In this document: positions 1 through 9,337 of the stretch, one piece after another | Numbering within the stretch: the stretch's first letter is position 1 | Layout of the letters: every line of letters begins with the position of its first letter | DNA from: Seison nebaliae | Taxonomy: Eukaryota > Rotifera > Pararotatoria > Seisonacea > Seisonidae | Assembly (NCBI GenBank): GCA_023231475.1 | Contig: JALJEE010001002.1 | Location: 1-28,765, forward strand | DNA length: 28,765 nucleotides | Reading direction: 5' to 3' | Notes under the pieces: model-generated | Told to the model about the DNA's origin: nothing | What the model saw: only the letters and a program-made list of their open reading frames with translations | Database searches by the model: none | Program-made: the position numbers and the translations under genes

Positions 1-1
1 T

Positions 2-157
2 GGAGGAGATTCATCCTTTGGAGGAATGAGTGGTGGTATGGGAGGAGGTAGTTCATTTGGCAGTGGTGGTATGGGAGGAGGTAGTTCATTTGGCAGTGGT
101 GGAATGGAAGGTGGTGATTCTTCATTCAGTTGGTCCTCATCATCGGCCGAATATTAG
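2..157 (+). CDS. 3' end of a glycine/serine-rich protein (partial)
   Basis: Open from the window edge to TAG at 155-157, giving 51 residues. The sequence is almost entirely Gly, Ser, Met and Phe, arranged as an 11-residue repeat (GGMGGGSSFGS) seen twice exactly and once in degenerate form, ending in FSWSSSSAEY. Such tails occur in intermediate filaments, cuticle or eggshell proteins and some RNA-binding proteins, so the family cannot be named. The 5' part of the gene is outside the window. Two overlapping AATAAA signals follow about 110 bases after the stop, which supports a real gene end. Confidence 0.7.
   Translation, partial: GGDSSFGGMSGGMGGGSSFGSGGMGGGSSFGSGGMEGGDSSFSWSSSSAEY
32..97 (+). 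repeat. 33-bp tandem repeat, two exact copies
   Basis: Two identical 33-bp units (32-64 and 65-97) encode the 11-residue glycine-rich repeat. Their nucleotide identity, with no synonymous differences, points to a recent duplication or gene conversion. Confidence 0.9.
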
Positions 158-265
158 GTCAACTGATGAAACTCAGTAACCGTAAACTATTCTATATTAG
201 AAGAAGGAAATGAATAATTTCCTTTTTAATAAGTAATTTATATGTTTTTCTATTTATTCGAGACA

Positions 266-275
266 AATAAATAAA
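266..275 (+). terminator. Polyadenylation signals of the glycine-rich gene
   Basis: Two overlapping AATAAA hexamers (266-271, 270-275) lie about 110 bases after the stop codon, in AT-rich DNA. Confidence 0.5.
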
Positions 276-558
276 AGATCTAAAAACTTGAAGTGATTTC
301 TACAATCCTATGCTTCAATATTTATACACACAAAACTCAAGAAACACTCGTTGTTGTATCGTACGATGGCTATTATCGTTAAAACACTTTACGCTGAACG
401 CTTCTTTCTCAATAAATTACTTTAAACGTAACAAATTGAAATTACGAATTTGAATGATTTCAATCATTTGGCAATTATCTCATAATCATCATTATATTTG
501 TCCATTAGAAACAATTTAACTATGAAGATCATTTAATACGACAAATTTTGTCGAGGCG

Positions 559-720
559 TCATTCTGCATATCTCACGAAACCTTCCAACGTCGAATTCAC
601 AAGATTCGGCAAATCTTCTAATGGGAACTTTCCTAATGTCCATACATCTAAATCATAAACTTTAAATAATGTATTTTTATTGAGCCAAAAGTCATTCAAC
701 TTCTCAATTTTTAACGTTAG
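559..720 (-). pseudogene. Short unassigned coding-like fragment
   Basis: An open stretch of 53 codons on the minus strand has protein-like composition (KIEKLNDFWLNKN, then FKVYDLDVWTLGKFPLED) and ends at TGA 559-561. A stop lies just upstream and no splice acceptor was found that would open it, so it may be a relic exon or chance. No family is recognised. The rest of 158-1443 shows no gene, only AT-rich DNA. Confidence 0.25.
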
Positions 721-1505
721 TTAATGGATTGTATAAATGACTACGACAAATGACGAAATGCCAAAGTGAGAGATGAATTAAAAAAGATCCTTAGCCATTA
801 CAACCTTTGAGATTATGAAGCATGGTGCTAGAAGTTTTGTAATTGAATTATTTTTGAAGCGCGATCAGTTGTTCGTTGTAGTTTTCATTTAATCTGTATA
901 TTCGTCAGATATTAATATTATAGTAATGAAGGATACAACATTAATGATTTTGTTAATTGGTTTGCATTAACCTAACAGAATTTAAAATCACTTACCATAA
1001 ATTATTTTTTATATTCAAAATAATTAGTTTATATTTTTATTAGTCTATATCTATCTAGTGCTATCAACTTTATTAACAATCAAATTTCCGAGTATATTTA
1101 TCTGTTTCAACATTCTATTGATCAGAAAACTTCCATTGCGTACTAACTAGAATACTTAAACAAATTAAATGTTATCTGTTAATCCGAACATTCTACATTT
1201 TCGATAGTATATAAATTTTCTTCTTTATTTTCCTTAAAGTTAAAATAAAAATACCATGACTGTGTAAGAACGATTTAAATCGGATTTTAATCATATATCT
1301 CGATTTCCTATATTTTAAATTGAAAAATATTCATTTCATGTTTTGATGTTTATTACGGAACTGAAAATAGTTTAATCATATGAAAAATTATTAAGTGAAT
1401 GAACAATGTGGAGATTAATGATGTAGTACCAAATGCGGTAACCGGACAGATTGTAACCCTATATAAAAATTATGTAGAGGACAGTTCCCAACAGTTCTCA
1501 AATTC

Positions 1506-1640
1506 GGACAGTTCTCAAACTTTTTTTCCCAATTTCGGACAGTTCTCAACCTTTTTTCTCAAATTCGAACAGTTCTCAACCTTTTTTCGCAATTTCGGAC
1601 AGTTCTCAACCTTTTGAGAAAAAAGCACAGTTCTCAACCT
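1506..1640 (+). repeat. Left 30-bp minisatellite array (about 5 units)
   Basis: Units begin GGACAGTTCTCAACC followed by a T-run and AATTTC. Unit starts are near 1506, 1537, 1567, 1597 and 1625, a spacing of 28-31. The open reading frames across it are a by-product of the repeat. Confidence 0.85.
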
Positions 1641-2883
1641 CAAAACATACAGGTTTGGAATCCAGAAAAATCTGAAAAGATTGTAACCGTACATAAAAAT
1701 TCTCAAAAAGGCAGTTATTTAGTTATAATTATGTAATTATATGAATTATTATAATTAATTAATTTTAAGAATATATAACCTAATAATAAGAATAAAGATT
1801 TTTCCAAATATAAAATTTTAAATTTGCCCAGATGAAAAATTAAGAAGATTCTTATTTATTAATAGATCAAATAGAATAGAGATTTCAACGGAATTTAACT
1901 TTCATAAAATATAGTATCGATTCCCATAAAAAGAAGATACATTTCTTATGTTAAAATTAAGTACTAATTTGTTCAGTTTCTCATCTTTCACCCTATCGGA
2001 TAATCTTTTTCTCTTTTTCTCACCTTTCCGGAAACGATCTATTTGCACTTTTTCATAATTGAAACATTTTATCAACGAATTCTCGAAAATTATCAATGAT
2101 GGACGGTTCAATGCAAAAATGTTTGTTAAACCATTATTTTCCATTCTGTTAATTTGTTAGTTCTGGGAATATCCCCAACCGTTCGTCGATTATTATTCCA
2201 AATTTTTATTGGAAATCGACACCCCTCAGCGATATAATTTTCTAATAAGAATTGCTAAATTAATTTTGAATCATTTGAACAAATCTTTTTTATGAAATCG
2301 AAGACTTCTGGCATGTTGGAATAAAAGAGATATACATCAACTTTCTTATTTCAAATTAGAAATTTTTGTCCGAAAAATTCTTTCGTTTGAAATTGAATTC
2401 CGATACCTTCCTAATTATTGTTTGATACAAGTGAAAATAGCATATGTGGACAGGTATACTCCGAAATGTTTCGCTTTGCGCAGATATGGCGTCAATTTCA
2501 AAATCAAAAGTAAAGGATAGTTTAATGTTGAAGATTTAACAAATAATGACAGAAGAAGCAATTATTATGGTGGCAAATTTTGTTTTTTATGGTAATATAT
2601 ATTTTATAATATTTGTAACACGATTAGTCGTGCACAATACAACTCTATTTGCGTATTAACTCGATGGCTTAGGCTTCATTTGTAACCTTTAACCTGGAAT
2701 CATTATTCCAGATAAACCTATCTAATGAACTGCATAAAGTGACAGACATATTATGTCTTAAATTTAAAAAACCCTTGAATCCTGTAAGTCAGGAACTGTC
2801 TTAATTATGAGTTAATAACCATCCTTTGGAGAATCCTTATGAACGGTTAATATTTTTCCAGTTGAATTTTCAGTCTGTTTTGA

Positions 2884-3082
2884 GGTTGAGGACTGTCCGA
2901 AATTGAGAAAAAAAGGTTGAGGACTGTCCGAAATTGAGAAAAAAAGGTTGAGAACTGTCCGAAATTGAGAAAAAAGGTTGAGAACTGTCCGAAATTGACA
3001 AAAAAGGTTAAGAACAGTCCGAAACGTCTATAGAAGGTTGAGAACTGTCCGAACGAATAAAAAACTAATTTGAAAACTGTCC
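2884..3082 (-). repeat. Right 30-bp minisatellite array (about 7 units), inverted relative to the left array
   Basis: The reverse complement of the left-array unit recurs with CTGTCC or CAGTCC ending near 2898, 2929, 2960, 2990, 3020, 3050 and 3082. The units nearest the core are almost identical and those nearest the end diverge. Confidence 0.85.
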
Positions 3083-3117
3083 TCTGCAAAATGTTTATAT
3101 AGGGTTACGATCTGTCC

Positions 3118-3857
3118 CCCAATCATTACAAGGATTTGAAGAGAGACATGCAGTGTTCAATTTATCGTGAAAAAGATCTCTGATGCACTTTCTCACCGCT
3201 CGACAAAAAATCTTAAGTGACTTTAAATGAGACTCATGGTTGGATCGGGTAGGATTGTGCCGATAGTTCTTATAATACAGCGTAGCACGACATTTGTGAT
3301 GAGAGATAGGGGAAAAACTGGAAATTGGAGAACTGTCGTCGGTAGAGAGTTGTGGAGGATGAACGATTTGCCAGCAGAGATAGCGGATTATGAAGGACCG
3401 AGGTGTGGCCGATGATTCGTCACGGTTCTTGCGCTTCATGCGTCATAGTTTCACGGCTTCTAAATTCCAATTCTAAATTGAACGACGTCAGATGAGGTAG
3501 CTGTCGGATGGGAATTAGTTACCAACACTGAACCCAAAGTAGGTTTATGTGGACGAAGTTGTGCAGCACAATGGGTTGTACAATTCTTCTTGTTACGTTT
3601 GTTGGAAGGTTTCTTAACATCAGTTCTCTTGTGTGGAATAGCATCTATATTGGAAGACGATTTCGGCCGATATTCGAGAATATAGCGAGAGGATGGTGAG
3701 ACTTCCTTCAAAGAATTCGTACAACCGTCATGGGTGTGTCGTACATTGCCGTTATTTAAATTGTCTTTATTTGTATTTAATAATCTTCTTTTGATTTGCG
3801 ATTACGGTCTTTAGTTTACGGGAGCTTCGGTCCCTAAACCAGTCATCGAATCGTTAG
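3118..3857. other. Intergenic stretch with unassigned open frames
   Basis: This stretch is less AT-rich than its surroundings and carries overlapping open frames on both strands (minus 3439-3095 and 3711-3460; plus 3227-3415). None has a recognisable motif, and no consistent splice plan joins them. It could be relic mobile DNA. No function is assigned. Confidence 0.3.
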
Positions 3858-4064
3858 GAACACACCTTCTTGCTTAAAATTCCACCTACGGCAAACATAT
3901 CGTTCGGTCCTCTTACAATTGAGATGAGAGATTGTGTGAATTATCAAATGGTGAAACTTGAAAGAGCATACGATATCTTAGAAGAACACTATGGTAATCG
4001 ATTACGAGATAATTATATGCCCCTTATTACCGATTACCATGCCGAACTTCCAGAACTTACATAA
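3858..4064 (+). pseudogene. Coding-like 68-residue fragment, possibly retroelement gag-like
   Basis: Open from a possible acceptor (TTAG at 3854-3857) to TAA at 4062-4064. The residues look like true protein, with a charged helical stretch (LERAYDILEEHYGNRLRD) followed by LPELT at the end. The pattern of a helical A..L...YGN segment followed by LP is loosely like gag-domain fragments of BEL/Pao elements, but the resemblance is weak and a host terminal exon is equally possible. No upstream exon was found. Confidence 0.3.
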
Positions 4065-4368
4065 TGCTTCTTCTTATAATATATGTATTCTTCATTCACT
4101 ATTGCAACATTGTTTCCCCTGTTACTTGTGACAAATTTTAGACTGTTCATGATAATTTTATTTACGTGATAACTGATAATTTTTTAACCTGATTATTTTT
4201 AGGGTACTATTATACGGCGGTATGCCGTTGCTCAAAAGGTTCGGACACGTGAATCTTTTTTATGTTAAAAGAATTTTTGGTTAATTGATTAATTGAACAA
4301 TCAATCAATAGATGTGTTCAATCAAACGAAATACTTATTTCTATATACTTTATTTATATATATTCTAT

Positions 4369-4509
4369 AATATTCTTATTTCGTTCGCGAAGACTTTCTA
4401 TAAAAAATTTTACAATTGAAATTGTCACTGTAAGCATATCATTTGATTCATTTTTAATTTCTTCTCGGAAATTTTTATAGAAAGCGTTCGCGAACGAAAT
4501 AAGAATATT
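4369..4509. repeat. Hairpin repeat (MITE-like), 41-42-bp arms
   Basis: Left arm 4369-4410 and right arm 4469-4509 are inverted repeats beginning AATATTCTTATTTCGTTCGC, with two substitutions and one indel. The loop is 58 bases. It could be a small foldback element. The surrounding 4065-5003 holds no gene. Confidence 0.7.
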
Positions 4510-4825
4510 CGTTCGAACCGCATTGATAAAAATAATGTATTTCGTTCTCGTGCAACTGATTTTCAAAAACCAGACATCACAATTACATTCGAGAACAGTA
4601 TATGACTTTGATCATCAACGAATCAATTAAATAATTGTAATGAAATTTATTCGGATATAAAAGATCAATAAAAGATTTTATTATATTTTTATTAAACAAT
4701 TCCTCTTTTCTCCTTTTTTTTCTTTTACCTCTTATTTGAAATAAATAATTAAAAAAATAAAAAACTTATTAAACATAAAATAATTATTATTTACTCACTT
4801 AACAACAACACTACTAAATTGTTTT

Positions 4826-5000
4826 CTCACACGTGTCCACTTCTGGTCTATAAACTCGTATTTTCATTTCGATTCTAAACATTTGAATATCATAGTTCGA
4901 CGGTTTACCTCATATATTATAATTCTAATTATCTGAATTATTATTAATAGTGGAACTCATTCGAATAAAAACAAATTCCCATAATTCTATAATTGATCTT
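4826..5000. repeat. Dispersed repeat, copy A
   Basis: About 175 bases matching 6620-6802 in the same orientation, with shared blocks such as TTCGAC.GTTT.CCTCATAT, TATCTGAATTATTAT and ATAATTGATCTT. Copy A ends four bases before the tRNA-like segment at 5004. Confidence 0.65.
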
Positions 5001-5003
5001 TAT

Positions 5004-5053
5004 TCCGACTTCGAATCGGAAGATTGCAGGTTCGGGTCCTGCCGTGGTCGCCA
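5004..5053 (+). other. tRNA-Arg(UCG) 3' half with CCA, next to an LTR
   Basis: These 50 bases fold as the 3' part of a tRNA: a 5-bp anticodon stem around loop CTTCGAA (anticodon TCG), a 5-base variable loop, a 5-bp T stem with loop TTCGGGT, the 3' acceptor strand CGTGGTC, discriminator G, then CCA at 5051-5053. The 5' half (D arm) is absent. Nuclear tRNA genes do not encode CCA, so this came from a mature tRNA or works as the primer-binding region of the adjoining LTR element. T-loop position 58 is G rather than the usual A. Read on the minus strand it starts TGGCGACCACGG directly after the LTR end, as a primer-binding site would. Confidence 0.75.
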
Positions 5054-5235
5054 TGTTGTGGATTGTTTCCAGGTCCATCCTCAACGGTCGACATCGTTAT
5101 TAAGATACACGAAAGAAAGATATAAAGAGAAGGAAGATGTTTATTAAAAAAGAAAAGAAGATTAGAAAAAGATGTTGTTGTTTTTCTTCGGCTTGTCTCT
5201 TGATCAACCCGAGTCTAATACAGACTCGCACAACA
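5054..5235 (-). mobile_element. LTR of a retrotransposon (fossil)
   Basis: The 182-base segment starts TGTTGTG and ends CACAACA, a 7-base terminal inverted repeat with the TG...CA ends typical of LTRs. On the minus strand the 3' end of this segment abuts the tRNA-Arg complement with no spacer, the normal LTR/primer-binding-site arrangement. No second LTR and no recognisable gag-pol was found in the window, so this is a fragment or near-solo LTR. The family is undetermined, and no target duplication is evident. Confidence 0.65.
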
Positions 5236-5439
5236 CTGATTTTTTAAATTTTATTTTGTTATTTAATTAAATATTAAGCAAATTTTGTTGCATTAAAAAC
5301 AATTATTATGTATTTATTACAATTCCCGTTGGAATAAATTGGAAGATAAAGAAAAAAATTAAGTTTATTTAATGTTTATTTAATTTTTATTCTTCCTCAT
5401 AATTGGTGGAGAATCTGTAATTCCATTAAGATAAAATTG

Positions 5440-5635
5440 GGCTACTTTTCGATAGCGCCCCCCCCCTTTTTATCCAATTAAATTGAAGGAAAATATAATT
5501 AAACTATTAAATAAATTTCAAAATATAATATGTTAGAAATAGTTTAAATATTTTATTTTGAAATTTATTTAATAGTTTAATTATATTTTCCTTCAATTTA
5601 ATTGGATAAAAAGGGGGCGCTATCGAAAAGTAGCC
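5440..5635. mobile_element. Near-perfect foldback element (196 bp)
   Basis: Left arm 5440-5525 (86 bases) and right arm 5554-5635 (82 bases) are inverted copies with no substitution seen. The only difference is the length of a C-run (nine versus five). The loop is 28 bases. Ends read GGCTACTTTTCGATAGCGCC. It has no coding capacity. Near-identity of the arms implies a young insertion or ongoing arm conversion. Confidence 0.8.
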
Positions 5636-5677
5636 GATTTTAATCCTCGATTAAATGATTGAACATTTGAAATATTT

Positions 5678-6164
5678 CTAATCGTATTCTGAGGAGAACT
5701 CAATTTCTCTGATTATAGCCTCTGAAGGTGTAGATCCAGATTCTACTGGATAATTCTTCTCCGGATAGTAAGGTAGATCCTTTTCAACCGATACAAATTT
5801 CGATTCTTCGTTTGTTTGCTCAAATTCTCTGATAAGAGGATATGATCCTTGTCTTTTACAATAATTATCCTTCGTTTGTTCATTCAATTTCTAATAAATA
5901 ATTAAAGAGGAAGAACCTGTGAAAAATTTGAAATTCTTTAACGAATTCTTGCGTACTTGCATAATGATACAACTTCAATTCTTCATGCAAACGGATTATT
6001 CCGTCTTTCAAATGAATGGGTATATGATGAAATTTGTTCATCCATCTCTCTGCAAAATGGAACTTTGCCTCCATTTCTTCAATAACGTCGGATAGTTGAC
6101 GAGAATATATATAGTTATTCATTGAAACCGTCTTCGTAAGATAAATGGAGCTTGATGTAGACAT
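5678..6164 (-). CDS. Unrecognised 144-aa protein (two exons)
   Basis: Exon 1 is 6164-5943 and exon 2 is 5890-5678, separated by a 52-base intron with donor TTC|GTTAAA and acceptor TTTATTAG|AAA, phase 0 on both sides. The joined product has a helical, charged N-terminal half (LSDVIEEMEAKFHFAERW, LKDGIIRLHEELKLYHY) and an acidic, Pro/Ser-containing C-terminal half ending EIEFSSEYD. There is no signal peptide or membrane segment. The first ATG follows an AT-rich leader. The family is not recognised. Reading straight through the intron would end the first exon 20 codons later, so the splice is an inference, supported by intron size and donor type matching the other genes here. Confidence 0.5.
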
Positions 6165-6619
6165 ATCGAATGAAATTGTTTAACCAAATTGAAATGAAAA
6201 ATAGTTTTCGTTTTTTTTTAACTTTTTTCAACGTAATTGTCTTTTTTATTCAAAAATGTTAAGAAAAACAGAAAATTGAATTTAGTGCGCTTCATTAAAA
6301 AAAATTGTTATTTTTACAAAAATATGTCCATGACTTTGATCATCATTTTTTTCTCCAGTAAATAACAGCTGCACAACAAATAGTCCCCATGATTTTTGAA
6401 AAAGATCGAACTCAGAATAACTGAAAGTATTTCATTCAGATGAAATAAATAATAAAACGTTAATTTAGAACCGTTTTCAGTAGATGAGCAAGGAGCGCTG
6501 ATCAAAGGTCAGCGTATCTTCTAGTTGCTTCGGCGAACGGCGACTTCATTGCTTCTCGTTAATTGTTTCTTTCAGGCAAGTTGTCCATTTCTGTTGGCAT
6601 AGCCATGACTATGTTTAGA
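6165..6619. other. Intergenic, no gene seen
   Basis: AT-rich. A 16-base match (ATGACTTTGATCATCA, near 6330) also occurs near 4602, about the same distance upstream of the two dispersed-repeat copies, so the repeat may be part of a larger old duplication. Confidence 0.4.
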
Positions 6620-6802
6620 CCTCTTACATGTGTCTTACTTTACTTCAACTTTCATTTCTATCCTTAACATTTAAATATCAGAGTTCGACAGTTTGCCTCA
6701 TATTGAAAATATTATAATTTATAATTCCAAATATCTGAATTATTATGAAAAGTCGAACTCATTCAAATCAAAACAAATTCTCATAATCACATAATTGATC
6801 TT
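6620..6802. repeat. Dispersed repeat, copy B
   Basis: Second copy of the repeat at 4826-5000, same orientation, diverged by roughly a fifth with small indels. Unlike copy A, it is not followed by the tRNA-like segment. The following 6803-7654 contains only short open frames without recognisable motifs. Confidence 0.65.
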
Positions 6803-7654
6803 CGCTAATTTTTCGCCTTAAAATAAATTTTTCTTCTACATTTTCTGATTTAAATTTACCAAATATCTTCCACCGACTCCTCAGTCGTTAATTCTCATGA
6901 CGTTGATCGTCGTTCGCATAGTGATTCTCCTCGTGTCAGAACATCATTAAAAATTATTCATGTCAATTCGACGTCCATTATGGATATCAACAAGCTCCAG
7001 AATTATCTCCTCATGGACGTTGACTCAAGTAATGGTATATTAATGGTTTCAGGTTATAAATGTGTAAATGAGGTGACTTACAAGAAGTATTTACTACGAG
7101 AGAGTGGTAGGTTGACTAGTAATTAGTCGATTCAAAGAAATTTAAAAGTGTGGGGTCCAGAGGTTCATACAAATAACCCCGTTAAATAAATGCCAAATCT
7201 ATTCGAAGAATGGTATCAGAGTAGTTATGTGGATAATTGGGTGGAAACAATTTGACGTCGATAAATCCAATGTCTGTTCGACTCTAAATTATCTTGCGGA
7301 ACAAATGAAAAACTTCATTCTCGAATGAAAAGCAAATCGAACTCAACGGAACTTTTAAACAAATCAGATAATCGTTAAAAGAAGGAATAGCAAATTCTGA
7401 AGCATCCATCTTCTCTAGTAAGGAAAGAACTAGAGAAGCCAAAAATCGGAAACAGAGGAAGATCGACAATGGAGAACATAAATGCTCTTGAAAATGAGCG
7501 TTTACCAATATAACCAATGAAGTCAATCAAGCGAGGATTTAAAATTTGGTCGTTGGCAGACGCTGAAACTGGATATATCCATAATTTTTCCATTTATGTA
7601 TATATATATTTCGTGAGTACGTTAGAAAATTCGGGAGATCGCACGTCATAAGAA

Positions 7655-8106
7655 AAAATAAAGAAGGAACGAAGGTAAAAATTTCTTGTCCTCGGGTTGT
7701 AGTCCATTACAACAAGGACACGGGCGGTGTGCATCATTCAGATCAATTACGTTCGTACCACAATGCTAAAAGACGTAGTATCGAGTGGTATATGGCACTC
7801 TTTTATTACGCGTTTGATATTTCCGTGACCAATGCCCATGTATTGTATAGTAACGGTTATATTAGTTCTAGAAAATTTAGATATAAACTAGTAGAAGAAT
7901 TATTTGACAATGGATGTAGTCAAAGCAGAATATCTCGATTATGTTCTGACACCAGTATCACCAAATCTATGGTAAACCATTACCTTATCCAATCCACTCT
8001 TCGACGGGTTTGCAAAGTAAGTAAGAAACGAACCACATCGTGTTGCGCCAAATGCGACATATGGCTATGTATGGTGTGCTTCCCGAAATACCATAATTAT
8101 TCATAA
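7655..8106 (+). mobile_element. piggyBac-type transposase, C-terminal part
   Basis: About 150 residues ending at TAA 8104-8106 align with the end of piggyBac/PGBD transposases. They include SCPRVVVHYNKDTGGV (the conserved CP.....YN..MGGVD block), DQLRSYH, a helical NAHVLY segment, FRYKLVEELF, and a C-terminal Cys-rich zinc-binding motif (RRVCKV, then CCAKCDIWLCMVCFPKYH). In active members the block reads GGVD and that Asp is the third catalytic acid; here it reads GGVH. The frame has no internal stop, but the N-terminal two thirds with the first two catalytic Asp are not recognisable upstream, so this is a 5'-truncated copy. Confidence 0.82.
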
Positions 8107-8315
8107 AATATAATAATTATCTTAACTATCATGAATAATAATTATTTTTAGATCAGATTTTTTAACAATAAATTTTTTATCTTCTTATTTTATATACATA
8201 GTTGCATTTAAGAAACATTACATGTAAATAAATTTTTGGGTGGAGCTACATGTGCCCAAAATGTATTAACTCAAAAATTACACACAACAAAAGAAGAACT
8301 TATTTCTCTCTTGTT

Positions 8316-8332
8316 AGTCCGGAAAGGGTTAA
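8316..8332 (+). repeat. Candidate piggyBac right end with TTAA target
   Basis: About 210 bases after the transposase stop the sequence reads AGTCCGGAAAGGG followed by TTAA (8329-8332). piggyBac elements end in GGG at a TTAA target, and the distance is normal for their 3' non-coding part. The matching left end (TTAACCC...) was not found in the window. Confidence 0.4.
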
Positions 8333-8670
8333 AGCAATAAATTGCTTGTTTTTACGCCCTTTAACATATTCTATAATAATTAGCCCAGAGTAAAGATGTT
8401 AAATTTTATTTACAATGAATGTTATGGATTGTTTGTTATCTATTATTGTTAGATGAATTAAGAGTAATATGTATGTATTATGAATTTTTATTACTTATAT
8501 TATAGAAAAAGGAATTCGCGAACTTTTATATTTTAAAGAGAGAAGAACTGAAAATCAAGATTTTACTAATTTCCGGTTGTTTTTATTAAAATTCTTCTCT
8601 CCAACGACATGTGACAGAACTTTCATCCTCGGATCATCAACATTGTAAAACATAAAATTTCATTAAAATG

Positions 8671-8765
8671 ACGTACCTCCTCACTTCATACCTAATACCC
8701 ATGTACCTTCCCACTTCGTACTAAAAGTCCGACATACCTCCTTGAATTCGTACCTCCTCTCATAG
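8671..8765 (+). repeat. Degenerate approximately 30-bp repeats
   Basis: Three or four imperfect copies of a TACCTCC..ACTTC.TAC pattern start near 8673, 8703 and 8734, with a partial copy near 8751. The rest of 8107-8978 is AT-rich without a gene. Confidence 0.4.
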
Positions 8766-8978
8766 CCCCTACTCTCTTTTTAGAATTATTAATTAAAATA
8801 TGCAATGTATTAATTTTTTGACAATTAGCCAATCCATTATGGGCTCTTGTCGAATTCTCATTGGATTAATCATTAACTATTACACGTAGGAACTCTTACA
8901 CAAGATAGCATATAAATGGTAAAAAAGAATAAGAAATATTCAATTACACTTTTCCATTATTCAATTTCGAATCTAGGT

Positions 8979-9187
8979 ATGCAGTTTTCGGGTATTAGTT
9001 CATCCTTTTATATTTTTATCTTAAAATTGGAAAATTTGGATACAAAGATTTTTTTCTATATACTTTTTCTTATCTATTTCTCTCTTTCTGACTAAAAGTA
9101 TGTGGAAAAAAAGGATGTCTTTGTATACCAATTTTCCAATTTTGGGAAAAAAATATAAAAGGATGAACTAATACCCGAAAACTGCAT
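8979..9187. mobile_element. Foldback element (about 209 bp)
   Basis: Left arm about 8979-9053 and right arm about 9111-9187 are inverted copies beginning ATGCAGTTTTCGGGTATTAG, with a few substitutions and small indels around a T/A-rich loop. It has no coding capacity. It is distinct in sequence from the element at 5440-5635. The spectrin-like pseudogene lies about 150 bases beyond its right end. Confidence 0.75.
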
Positions 9188-9337
9188 TATGCACCTGAAA
9201 AATGTGAATATGGAAATCATTGATTTATTGATCCTGGGGAACGGACATTTGGATGATACTTTGTATCAGAATGGTGAATATTCTATGGTGGAATCGATGA
9301 TGGAATTTGAATAAGAATAAAATTGAATCCTACCTAT

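Larger units (their letters stand above)
1444..3117. mobile_element. Non-autonomous TIR element with inverted subterminal minisatellites
   Basis: The two ends are inverted repeats of about 43 bases that begin GGACAGAT and contain GTAACCCTATATAAA and GAGGACAGTT, with about four differences. Inside each end is an array of 30-bp units, oriented oppositely at the two ends. A second copy of the terminal motif, in the same orientation as the left end, lies at about 1679-1717. The 1.1 kb core is AT-rich; an 80-codon minus-strand open frame at 1902-2144 has no recognisable family, so no transposase is seen. No clear target-site duplication was found at either flank. It resembles a MITE or foldback element; the superfamily is unknown. 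Confidence 0.65.

Noticed and set aside
1399-1706. Phe-rich open frames over the left minisatellite, and the similar one at 2847-3089
   Set aside because: Translations of a non-coding 30-bp repeat; composition is set by the repeat.
1444-3117. A CRISPR array, because of regular short repeats
   Set aside because: Repeats are contiguous tandem units without unique spacers, and the genome is eukaryotic.
5004-5053. A functional tRNA gene
   Set aside because: The D arm and 5' acceptor strand are missing, CCA is present in the DNA, and T-loop A58 is replaced.
8353-8366. CCCTTTAA near 8356 as a piggyBac left end
   Set aside because: It lies downstream of the transposase and its orientation and following bases do not mirror the candidate right end.
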